A stretch of DNA of 64,000 nt. It comes from an uncultured Collinsella sp. GTDB lineage: Bacteria > Actinomycetota > Coriobacteriia > Coriobacteriales > Coriobacteriaceae. Shown piece after piece: positions 56,921 to 64,000 of the stretch; positions within the stretch are counted from its first letter, which is position 1; every line of letters starts with the position of its first letter. The DNA lies in assembly GCA_958443265.1 (NCBI GenBank), contig CAUCKA010000009.1:13399-77398 (forward strand), given 5' to 3'. The notes under the pieces are model-generated. The model saw only the letters and a list, made by a program, of their open reading frames with translations. It was not told where the DNA came from and searched no databases. The translations under genes were made by a program, and so were the position numbers.

Positions 56921-58569
56921 TGAAGGCGATCTGGCTTGCGTGCTGCGCGTGCGGCGATTACGGGCTGTTGCAGCGGGAAGTCGAGGGTCGTGATGCGGGC
57001 GCACAGGTGCTTCGCGTGGGTGATCTGGACGGGCTGGTTTCCATGGCGCGGGCGTTTCCGTCGCGCCGCGGGGCTGCCATCATCGCGGCGTCTCTGTTTG
57101 ATGCCGAAGATGTGCGCAAGACTGTTGCGCGCCTGACGGCCGAAGGCCGCGTGAGTCGCGTGGTCGTGTTGATAGAAGCGCTCGATCCGTCGGATATCGA
57201 GGGGTTGTTTCGCGCGGGGGCGACCGAGGTCATCGCTGCGCACAGTATATGCGGCAACGGGCGCGCGGGCGAGGGAGCGGTTGATTCCGATCGGCGCATG
57301 ACGATTGAGCCCGATGCTTTTGTCGATAGGGAACCCGGGGCGCCTCGCGCTACAAGAGGCCCGCGTGTTGATGATTATGGAAAAGCGGAAGCCGAGCATG
57401 GTCGGCGCCCCCGGAACCCCCTTGTATGCGATGACGCTGGAGGGCCGGCGCAGCATGCTGGCGACTCCCCGGCTGTAGATATGGGATACGTGCACGGCGT
57501 GCATCTGGTGGATGAGCTCGACGAAGTTGAGGGCTTTGCCGGGTGCGGCGAGTTGTCGCTGATGCAGCATGAGCAGATTGCGCAGAACGAGCTTGCTTCG
57601 CAGACCGAACAAGCTGCCATGCCGGCTTGGACGCAGCGTGTGGTTGCGGCGGAGGAGACGGGGACGCTGGCACCGACGCCCGCACCGCCGCCTCCGATGC
57701 CGCCGGCAGACGCTGCCGCTCCGCAGCGTCGAGCTCCGGTCATCTGCGCCATTTCGGGTTCGGGCGGTTGCGGCAAGTCGACGATCGTTGCCACCATGGC
57801 ACACACATCGTCGCTGTTGGGCTTGCGTGCCGCCGTGCTCGACCTGGACCTGATGTTTGGAAACCTTTACGACTTGTTAGGTGTCGATGCTCCGCGCGAT
57901 ATGGCGGCGCTTATCGAGCCATCGGCGGCGGGCGCGCTCACCGAGCCGGATATCGTAGCCACATCGATGCGCGTGGCGCCGGGCGTTACGCTCTGGGGTC
58001 CCGTCGCGGCGCCCGAGCAAGCCGAGCTCATGGCACGTCCGGTGGAGCTACTGCTTGATGTCCTGCGTCGCGAATCCGACGTGGTCTTTATCGATACCTC
58101 GGTCTTTTGGGGCGACGCCGTGGCGGCTGCGGTGGCGGCGAGCGACCGTTGCCTGGTCGTTGGCGATGCTGCGGTGTCGTCCGCGACATCGGCGTCGCGC
58201 GTCATCGAACTGGCAAGTCGAGTAGGTGTGCCGCGCACGCGCATGAGCGCCGTGTTCAACCGGTTCGGTGCGCGCGGGGCAGACGAGGACGTCGCCATGC
58301 GCTTTGAGATTGCCTGTGCGTTGAGCTCCAAGATTCGTATCGCCGATGGCGGGCAGGATCTCGCCGCGCTCATGGCGTTTGGGCGCGCTGACGAGGCGGT
58401 GGGGCAGACCAGTGCTTTTGCGACTAGCATGCGCGAGGCCACGCGCGAGATGCTCGTGGAACTGGGGTGCGCCGTCGGCCCTTGGGGCGATATGGTCGCC
58501 GACCGTGCAACGCGTACCGAACGCCCGCGTATCCGCCTTCCCTGGTTGCGCGAGGGTGATCAGCGATGA
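56920..58569 (+). CDS. cpaE: CpaE/MinD-like ATPase of tad pilus locus
   Basis: Protein of 549 aa, longer than typical CpaE. An N-terminal receiver-like region (about 1-115) is followed by a low-complexity middle (about 130-270) with PTPAPPPPMPP. The ParA/MinD ATPase domain starts with the deviant Walker A ISGSGGCGKST (278-288), and DLDLMFGNLYDLLGV follows. It probably places the pilus machine in the cell. GTG 56917 is the alternative start. The end overlaps CpaF by ATGA. Confidence 0.82.
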   Translation: MKAIWLACCACGDYGLLQREVEGRDAGAQVLRVGDLDGLVSMARAFPSRRGAAIIAASLFDAEDVRKTVARLTAEGRVSRVVVLIEALDPSDIEGLFRAGATEVIAAHSICGNGRAGEGAVDSDRRMTIEPDAFVDREPGAPRATRGPRVDDYGKAEAEHGRRPRNPLVCDDAGGPAQHAGDSPAVDMGYVHGVHLVDELDEVEGFAGCGELSLMQHEQIAQNELASQTEQAAMPAWTQRVVAAEETGTLAPTPAPPPPMPPADAAAPQRRAPVICAISGSGGCGKSTIVATMAHTSSLLGLRAAVLDLDLMFGNLYDLLGVDAPRDMAALIEPSAAGALTEPDIVATSMRVAPGVTLWGPVAAPEQAELMARPVELLLDVLRRESDVVFIDTSVFWGDAVAAAVAASDRCLVVGDAAVSSATSASRVIELASRVGVPRTRMSAVFNRFGARGADEDVAMRFEIACALSSKIRIADGGQDLAALMAFGRADEAVGQTSAFATSMREATREMLVELGCAVGPWGDMVADRATRTERPRIRLPWLREGDQR

Positions 58570-59894
58570 GCCTGCAAACGAGGATTAAGGCTGCCGGCGC
58601 TGCAGCGGCGGCAGCGCCTGTAGATGCGGGGCGTCGCCGCGCGGTGAAACGACGCACCAAGCGCGCCGTGATGGACCGCATGGGTTACGACGAAGTGGCG
58701 CGTATCAGCGCCTATATCGACCCGGCACTTGCCCGCTCGGAATTGCGTCCTGCGGTGGAGGCGGCGCTCAATGTTGAGGAGCCGACCGATCTCGCGACGC
58801 CCGAGCGCGAAACCATCATCGACGAGATTTTGGATGACGTGGTGGGCTTGGGGCCGTTGCAGCCGCTCATCGAGGACGACACCGTTACCGAGATCATGAT
58901 CAACGGCTGCCGCTCGGCTTTCTTTGAACGCGGCGGCGTCTTGTACCCCATCGAGCATGCGTTTGAGGATGATGAACAGATCCGTGTGCTTATCGACCGC
59001 ATCATCTCGCCACTTGGCCGCCGTATCGACGAGCGCAGCCCCATCGTCAACGCCCGCCTCAAAACGGGCTATCGCGTCAACGCGGTGATTCCGCCTGTGG
59101 CGATTGACGGACCGATTCTCACCATCCGAAAGTTCTCGGACCGTATCTGCTCGCTGGACGAGCTTGTGGGGCTGGGGTCGCTGCCGCTTTGGTATGCGCA
59201 GCTGCTGTCGTGCGCGGTGTCGCTGCGACAGGACCTGGCGGTTGCGGGAGGCACGGGATCTGGTAAGACCACCCTGCTCAACGCGTTGTCATGTGAGATT
59301 TCCACCGGCGAGCGCATCGTGACGATCGAGGACTCTGCCGAGCTCAAGTTTGCGCATCATCCGCACGTGGTGCGCCTAGAGGCGCGCGAGGCTTCAATTG
59401 AGGGTGAAGGCGCGGTGACGATCCGCGACCTGGTAACTAATGCCCTGCGCATGCGCCCCGACCGCATCGTGGTGGGCGAGGTGCGCGGTGCCGAGTGCTG
59501 CGACATGTTGCAGGCCATGAACACGGGCCACGACGGGTCGCTCACCACACTTCATGCGGGTTCAGAACAGGAGACCGTGGTGCGTCTGACGTTGCTTGCA
59601 CGTTATGGCATCGACCTGCCGAGTGAGCTCATCGAGGAGCAGATTGCCATGGCGCTCGACGGTATCGTGATGTCCGAGCGCCACGCCGATGGCAGGCGCT
59701 TCGTCTCCTCGTATTCGGGGGTGCGACGCGCCGCATCGGGCGGCGTAGAGCTCGAGCGCTATGTGACGTTCGATGCCGCCGAGCGCACCTGGACGCTTGA
59801 CCGCGAGCCGCCGTTTATCGCAGAAGGCCTGCGGTCGGGGACGCTCACACAAGAGGAGGTGGACGAATGGAGATCACTGTGCCCTTCGTCGTAG
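58566..59894 (+). CDS. cpaF: Tad pilus secretion ATPase CpaF/TadA
   Basis: Hexameric ATPase that drives pilin assembly, 442 aa. The N-terminal domain has DEILDDVVGLGPLQPLIED and VTEIMINGC. Walker A is GGTGSGKTT (228-236), the Asp box TIEDSAELKF, Walker B MRPDRIVVGEVRG and the His box HDGSLTTLHAGS. It overlaps TadB by 28 bp, so the two are coupled. Confidence 0.94.
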   Translation: MSLQTRIKAAGAAAAAAPVDAGRRRAVKRRTKRAVMDRMGYDEVARISAYIDPALARSELRPAVEAALNVEEPTDLATPERETIIDEILDDVVGLGPLQPLIEDDTVTEIMINGCRSAFFERGGVLYPIEHAFEDDEQIRVLIDRIISPLGRRIDERSPIVNARLKTGYRVNAVIPPVAIDGPILTIRKFSDRICSLDELVGLGSLPLWYAQLLSCAVSLRQDLAVAGGTGSGKTTLLNALSCEISTGERIVTIEDSAELKFAHHPHVVRLEAREASIEGEGAVTIRDLVTNALRMRPDRIVVGEVRGAECCDMLQAMNTGHDGSLTTLHAGSEQETVVRLTLLARYGIDLPSELIEEQIAMALDGIVMSERHADGRRFVSSYSGVRRAASGGVELERYVTFDAAERTWTLDREPPFIAEGLRSGTLTQEEVDEWRSLCPSS

Positions 59895-60793
59895 GGGGCT
59901 TGGCAGGGCTTTCTGTCGCGACGGCGTGCGGGGCGGAACCTCGTGTGCCGCAGGTATCGCCGGCGGAGCTGGCGCGTCAGGCGCTCGAGACGGTGGCAGA
60001 GAAGCTGCCGCGTGAGCTGGTGGAAAACGATCTGCTGAAAAAGATCGCCCGTTCGTGGGCATCGCTGGCTCCGGCGCATCGCCTTGGCCTCGTGATCGAA
60101 GATGCTTCGGGGCGTTTGGCGTTTCTGCTGCTATCGAGCGGTGTCTGCTGCGTTTTACTAACGATAGTGTCGTTATCGCCCCTCGGATTTGCCTTGGGAC
60201 TTGTTGCTCCGTTTGCCGTTGGCGCCGCCCGGGATGGCTTTGAGAGCCGGCGTGAGCAACACGATGCAGAAGAGGCCATGCCCGAGGCGTTTACCGCGCT
60301 TTCCATGTCGCTTGCCTCGGGGCACTCTCTTGCCCAGGGCATGCGCTTTGTGGGCGCTCATGCGCAAGAGCCGGTGCATACCGAGTTTTTGCGGGTGGCG
60401 GCGGCGATCGATTGCGGCATCTCGGCGACCGACGCGCTCGATGACTTGCTCGTGCGCATCGACGCTCCCGGCCTTTCGCTTGTGACCTTGGCGCTTAAGG
60501 TGTCTCAGCGCACCGGTGCTCCGCTTGCCGACTTACTGTCCGAGGCGTCGAGCATGGTGGGGGAGCGCATTGAGCTCAAGCGCCGCCTGGATGTTAAGAC
60601 GTCGCAGGCTCGCATGTCGGCGCATATGGTCGCGGCGATGCCGGCGGGCATGTGCGCGGTGTTGGCGCTGCTTTCGGCAGATTTTCGTCGCGGTCTTGCG
60701 ATGCCTGCCGGCGCGGGCGCTGTGGTGCTGGGTCTTGCCCTCAACGCCGTTGCCCTGGTGGTTATTCGGCGCATTATGCGGGTGGAGCTATGA
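59867..60793 (+). CDS. tadB: Tad pilus inner-membrane platform protein TadB
   Basis: T2SSF-family membrane protein, 308 aa. Helices lie near the N-terminus, at about 85-115 and at the C-terminus (MVAAMPAGMCAVLALL and GAVVLGLALNAVALVVI). The T2SSF domain (about 140-270) has AFTALSMSLASGHSLAQGMR and LVTLALKVSQRTGAPLADLL. It overlaps TadC by ATGA. Confidence 0.88.
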   Translation: MEITVPFVVGGLAGLSVATACGAEPRVPQVSPAELARQALETVAEKLPRELVENDLLKKIARSWASLAPAHRLGLVIEDASGRLAFLLLSSGVCCVLLTIVSLSPLGFALGLVAPFAVGAARDGFESRREQHDAEEAMPEAFTALSMSLASGHSLAQGMRFVGAHAQEPVHTEFLRVAAAIDCGISATDALDDLLVRIDAPGLSLVTLALKVSQRTGAPLADLLSEASSMVGERIELKRRLDVKTSQARMSAHMVAAMPAGMCAVLALLSADFRRGLAMPAGAGAVVLGLALNAVALVVIRRIMRVEL

Positions 60794-61431
60794 GCGCCCC
60801 GGTTGCAGTTGCGGCTTGCCTATGCGCCCTGAGTGTATTTGTCGCGACGGGTTTGGATCGGGCGGATGCACGCAAGATCGCAGGGGCCTGCAAGCGCGAG
60901 GCGGTGCTGGTCGCTGCCGCGGGTCGCTCGGTGGTCGATGCTCTGACCGCGCGAGTGAAGGGCGCGGTTGGAGCGGGCAGCCCGGCGCGAGTGTCGCTCG
61001 GCGAAGTGTCCGAGATGATCGATGTTGTGCGCTTGGGTCTTTCGGCCGGTCTTTCGTTTGATGCGGCGCTTGAGATTTTCTGTGCCAACCGCCGGTCAGT
61101 GCTGGCTCTTCGACTTGAGCGGGCCTGCATGGCGTGGCAGGTGGGCGTGGGCACGCGTGAGGACGAGTTGTTGGCCGCCGCGCGCGACCTGGACGTGCGA
61201 GCGCTTGAGACCTTTGCCATCACGGTGGGGCAGGCGCTCGCCCTGGGTGCCCCACTTGCCGAGACGCTGGCCGCTCAAAGTCGCGAGATCCGTGCGGCTC
61301 ATCGCGCCGCGGTCGAGCGTGAGATCGAGCGTGCGCCCGTCAAGCTGCTGATTCCCACCGGCACGCTCATCTTGCCGGCGTTGCTTCTGTCCATATTGGG
61401 CCCGCTGCTGGGAGCAGGCGGGATGATGTAG
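60790..61431 (+). CDS. tadC: Tad pilus inner-membrane platform protein TadC
   Basis: Second T2SSF-family protein, 213 aa. The N-terminal helix is VAVAACLCALSVFVATGL. The T2SSF region (about 75-185) has VVRLGLSAGLSFDAALEIF and AITVGQALALGAPLAETLAA; the C-terminal helix is LILPALLLSILGPLLGAGG. It is shorter than many TadC proteins. ATG 60790 overlaps the TadB stop. Confidence 0.87.
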   Translation: MSAPVAVAACLCALSVFVATGLDRADARKIAGACKREAVLVAAAGRSVVDALTARVKGAVGAGSPARVSLGEVSEMIDVVRLGLSAGLSFDAALEIFCANRRSVLALRLERACMAWQVGVGTREDELLAAARDLDVRALETFAITVGQALALGAPLAETLAAQSREIRAAHRAAVEREIERAPVKLLIPTGTLILPALLLSILGPLLGAGGMM

Positions 61432-61441
61432 GGAGGAATAC

Positions 61442-61675
61442 ATGAACACGATGGTCGAAGTTGCTGACAAGGCTTGGAACTGGGCTTTTTGCCGGGCGAT
61501 CCGCGCTCGCCAGCATGCCAAGGAGCTGTTGCGGGAGGAGAGCGCGCAGGGTACCACCGAGTACGCCATTTTGGTGGGCGTGCTTGTGGTGATCGCGATT
61601 ATTGCCATCGTTGCATTTAAAGGCAAGGTCCAAGATCTATGGAACGCTATCAGCGAGGGCATCAACAGCCTGTAG
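61442..61675 (+). CDS. Flp-type pilin
   Basis: Prepilin of 77 aa. The leader is unusually long (about 35 residues) with positive charge (RARQHAKELLREE). The mature start QGTTEYAILVGVLVVIAIIA has the Glu5-Tyr6 pair of Flp pilins if cleavage falls after Ala35. AGGAGG-like sequence before ATG 61442. It is the likely major pilin. Confidence 0.85.
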   Translation: MNTMVEVADKAWNWAFCRAIRARQHAKELLREESAQGTTEYAILVGVLVVIAIIAIVAFKGKVQDLWNAISEGINSL

Positions 61676-62202
61676 AGGGCGAGCGCCCCATCGGGGTGCT
61701 GCTGGTGTTTGCTTGCCTGACCGTGGCGATAGTGGCGGTGCTTTGGGGGCTTAATGCCGCGCGGCAGCAGCGTCCTGGGGCCGCCTTCGATTCGGGCTCA
61801 GATTCGGCGGTGGCGTCTCAAAAAGATGAGATGCGAGATGCGGACGATTCGGATGTCGCTGTCACGGCGCAAACCTTTCTGCGGACGCTCGACAAGCGGT
61901 CTGGCACTGCGACGGATTCGCCTGAGGACAATGCGATTGCGGTCCGGCTTGCATGGTCCGAGGACCGACCGATGACCGAGACAGCGGCGGATATGTTACG
62001 CGCCTACCGCGAGGTGCCAACGGCCCAGCTCGCCCTGAGCGGCTATCTCGATATTAAGGGCAACGTATGGGGCGCCATCGTGCGCGATGGGCGCGGCTGG
62101 GTCGATATGGTGACGGTTGCCGCGGATGCTGGCGATGCTTCGTGTCGTCTGCGCGCCGTGCGTCTGGTCCCGCAAACAATAAGCTCAAAGGAGGGATCGT
62201 GA
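61639..62202 (+). CDS. Membrane-anchored tad-locus protein, function unknown
   Basis: Protein of up to 187 aa. One N-terminal membrane helix (IGVLLVFACLTVAIVAVLWG) is followed by an acidic, low-complexity spacer and a C-terminal domain with LALSGYLDIKGNVWGAIVRD. It overlaps the pilin gene by 37 bp. ATG 61639 has no ribosome site, so a start inside is possible, for example GTG near 61696. Not a family I recognise. Confidence 0.65.
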   Translation: MERYQRGHQQPVEGERPIGVLLVFACLTVAIVAVLWGLNAARQQRPGAAFDSGSDSAVASQKDEMRDADDSDVAVTAQTFLRTLDKRSGTATDSPEDNAIAVRLAWSEDRPMTETAADMLRAYREVPTAQLALSGYLDIKGNVWGAIVRDGRGWVDMVTVAADAGDASCRLRAVRLVPQTISSKEGS

Positions 62203-62203
62203 A

Positions 62204-62422
62204 ATGCATGGCGTTCTGCGTGAAGAGGTTGCCCAAGCGACTGTGGAATACGCCATCGTCACGGTGGCGCTGTTATCGATCGTGCTGGCGATTGCGGGAC
62301 TTTGGCGTGCTGGCACCGATGGGCGCTTGGCGGCGCTGGTCGAGCGGGCGGCATCCCATGGCGTTGCCTCGATGTCGGTTATCGACGCCGCTGCGGGCGC
62401 TAAGGACATCGCGTTGTATTGA
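62204..62422 (+). CDS. Flp/TadE-type pseudopilin
   Basis: Protein of 72 aa. The prepilin-like segment is VAQATVEYAIVTVALLSIVL with Glu15-Tyr16; cleavage after Ala10 would put Glu at +5, as in the pilin upstream. The remainder has GLWRAGTDGRLAALVERAA. AAAGGAGG precedes the ATG. It is probably a minor pilin. Confidence 0.75.
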   Translation: MHGVLREEVAQATVEYAIVTVALLSIVLAIAGLWRAGTDGRLAALVERAASHGVASMSVIDAAAGAKDIALY

Positions 62423-62894
62423 TATCGCGTGCGAGGACCGGGCGCAGTCTACGGTCGAGGCCGCTTTTTTGCTGCCGACGTTTCTGACGCTCATCCTTCT
62501 CGCACTGCAACCGGTGTGCCTGCTCTATACGCGCGCGGTCATGGAGTCTGCCGCCGCCGAGACCGCGCGGCTCATGACCACGACGACGGCGGAGGACGAC
62601 GATCTTAAGGAGTTCACCCGCCGCCGGCTTGCCGCAGTGCCCAACGTTTCGATCTTTCATGCCGGCGGGCCGCTGTCGTGGGATATCGAGCTTGGCCGGG
62701 CCGGTGCGGGTGGCGTCTCGTCCGTGTCCGTTTCCGGCGAGGTCAAGCCGTTGCCTGTGATCGGTGCGTTTGCACAGGCTATGGGTGGTACCGCCGAGGG
62801 CGGCTACGTTGAGCTCAAAGTCGATGTCTCGTATCAATCGCGTCCCGAATGGCTGGAGGGAGATTATGATTCGTGGATTGCTGCATGGGATTAG
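62358..62894 (+). CDS. TadE-like pseudopilin
   Basis: TadE-family protein of about 178 aa from ATG 62358. The diagnostic part is RAQSTVEAAFLLPTFLTLIL, with the same AQxTxE cleavage-site pattern as the two genes before, then a periplasmic domain with AVMESAAAETARLM. The start is unclear: ATG 62358 lies 65 bp inside the preceding gene, and no standard start codon lies between there and the prepilin motif except TTG 62364. An ATT at 62418 has AAGGA 11 bp upstream. Confidence 0.75.
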   Translation: MALPRCRLSTPLRALRTSRCIDIACEDRAQSTVEAAFLLPTFLTLILLALQPVCLLYTRAVMESAAAETARLMTTTTAEDDDLKEFTRRRLAAVPNVSIFHAGGPLSWDIELGRAGAGGVSSVSVSGEVKPLPVIGAFAQAMGGTAEGGYVELKVDVSYQSRPEWLEGDYDSWIAAWD

Positions 62895-64000
62895 GCGCTG
62901 CCTGTTGCGGGTGACGCAAGGGTTTGCGGCCCGCCGTCGACCAGGCGCTCTCCGCAAGCGAGGCGGCTTTATGGGTCGAGCCGGTGTCGATCTGTTTATC
63001 GAAGACGGCGCCTATACCACGCTTTCTTCTGCCGTGGTCATCCTAGTGGTGCTCACATTGTTGTTTTCGTCGACCGCGGCGATATGGAGCATGTCGCGTG
63101 CCGGGGATACCCAGGTGGCGGCTGATAGCGGCGCGCTGGCGGGTGCCAACGTAGTGTCGTCCTATCACACGGCTGCCACGGTGGTTGATGCGAGCATCTT
63201 GAGTCTGGGGCTGGCGGGGTTTGCCACGATCGGGACGGGCCTGGTCGCCATCCTCATCCCGGGTGCCGAGCCGGTTGCCGGCAATATGGTCGACACCGGG
63301 ATTGAGATCATTAAAACGCGCAACAAGTTTGCCAAAAGCGCATCGGAAGGCTTACAGAAAATCGAGACGGCTCTGCCGTATCTGATCGCCGCGCGTGCCA
63401 CGCAGGCGGTGTCGGCGCAGGATACCGATAGTGTGACCTATACCGGTACGGCGCTTGCCGTGCCCAGGACATCCGAGTCTGACTTCGCTGCGCTCGAGGG
63501 GTCCGAGATCTCGACCGATGCCATTAAAGACACATCAGATGATTTAGAGTGTGCGGCCGAGGAGCTGCGGAAGGCTTCTGAGGACACGGCGAAGGCTAAA
63601 GAGCGTGCTTGGCTGGCGGATTGTGGTGGGTCTGACAAGGGCTCGGTCGGCAGCTGTTCTTGCATGTGGGAGCGTGCGAAAAGCCTAACGGATCTCTCCG
63701 GTGTTCAAAATCCGCATTACTCATCGAGCGTTACGTGGGAGCCCCAAGTTGCCCTTGATCGCGCGAAGGACTACTACCATTGGCGTCTGACAAATGAGAA
63801 GCCCCACGGCTCGAGTGTCGAGATGAAGGCAGAGTCTGCGGCGCGTAAGGCGTTTTATACCTATGCGAGCGCGGAGGTCGATCGGGCGCATATAACCGAG
63901 AACGGAGACAGGGTTTCCTCCTATATTCCGCTGCTGCCGCGCAACTCTGATGAGGTTCGGGCGACGGAACTCTATACCGATGCGGTGTGGCCGACTAGCG
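62866..64000 (+). CDS. TadG-like pilus-associated protein, 3' end outside window
   Basis: At least 378 codons, open to the end of the window. The N-terminal region is basic (RGLLHGIRRCLLRV), followed by a Tad-type helix (SSAVVILVVLTLLFSSTAAI) and the characteristic DTQVAADSGALAGANVVSS. A second hydrophobic stretch (ILSLGLAGFATIGTGLVAIL) and a coiled-coil-like acidic region (DDLECAAEELRKASEDTAK) follow. Start ATG 62866 lies behind GGAGGGAG and overlaps TadE by 29 bp. It is the last member of the operon seen. Confidence 0.82.
   Translation, partial: MIRGLLHGIRRCLLRVTQGFAARRRPGALRKRGGFMGRAGVDLFIEDGAYTTLSSAVVILVVLTLLFSSTAAIWSMSRAGDTQVAADSGALAGANVVSSYHTAATVVDASILSLGLAGFATIGTGLVAILIPGAEPVAGNMVDTGIEIIKTRNKFAKSASEGLQKIETALPYLIAARATQAVSAQDTDSVTYTGTALAVPRTSESDFAALEGSEISTDAIKDTSDDLECAAEELRKASEDTAKAKERAWLADCGGSDKGSVGSCSCMWERAKSLTDLSGVQNPHYSSSVTWEPQVALDRAKDYYHWRLTNEKPHGSSVEMKAESAARKAFYTYASAEVDRAHITENGDRVSSYIPLLPRNSDEVRATELYTDAVWPTS

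Overview
The window reads as chromosomal DNA of a high-GC, Gram-positive gut anaerobe of the Coriobacteriia, most likely Collinsella. This is an inference from gene content and codon use: several mannose-family PTS systems, many GntR/UTRA regulators, a T-box upstream of pheST, a tad pilus locus and CGC/GTG-rich codons. No 16S rRNA gene is present to confirm it.

Layout. 1-790: 3' part of an EamA transporter. 974-5548: PTS operon A (EIIAB, EIIC, EIID, SIS deglycase), then a HAD phosphatase. 5900-11936: YitT membrane protein, GntR regulator, a structured repeat, recQ, and cluster B (GntR plus SIS). 12069-17118: L-lactate dehydrogenase-like gene, metA, a nuclease-like gene flanked by hairpin repeats, 5-formyl-THF cyclo-ligase and a hicAB pair whose toxin gene is split by a -1 frameshift. 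17274-20315: M16 metallopeptidase. 20596-25332: PTS cluster C (GntR, EIIA, EIIB, terminator, SIS, EIIC, EIID). 25420-30583: accessory stretch (IS200-type element, AlbA_2 regulator behind a duplicated operator-like array, unknown gene, HNH nuclease, zinc-ribbon protein, DUF5710 protein) next to tRNA-Val. 31282-36181: EamA transporter, DUF4012 protein, glmM and a second copy of the structured repeat. 36449-42219: M32 carboxypeptidase, T-box, pheS, pheT. 42465-45179: ECF nickel/cobalt transporter behind a NikR-like operator. 45259-49060: phospholipase-C-like protein, nuclease-like protein, pyruvate kinase. 49391-52184: P-type Ca2+-like ATPase behind a structured leader. 52279-52517: tandem sRNA-like repeat. 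52581-54782: low-GC accessory genes (membrane protein, secreted two-cysteine protein, thioredoxin-like protein; DUF2975 plus HTH). 54824-56008: rsgA. 56261-64000: tad/flp pilus operon running off the window.

How the genes work together. The three GntR/SIS clusters, two with complete mannose-type permeases, look like parallel routes for taking up and deglycating glycated amines (FrlB/Gfr logic). A 9-bp motif shared by three of the promoters suggests related operators. The tad genes follow the usual order: CpaB, CpaE, CpaF, TadB, TadC, pilin, pseudopilins, TadG.

Most likely to be undescribed: (1) a roughly 200-nt element present twice with compensatory base changes in several stems; (2) the ATPase leader, with a 7-nt loop-loop complementarity and a fully sequestered Shine-Dalgarno; (3) the hicA -1 frameshift at a perfect slippery heptamer; (4) the tandem terminator-ending RNA-like units at 52279-52517; (5) the secreted/thioredoxin/membrane operon at 52581-53869.
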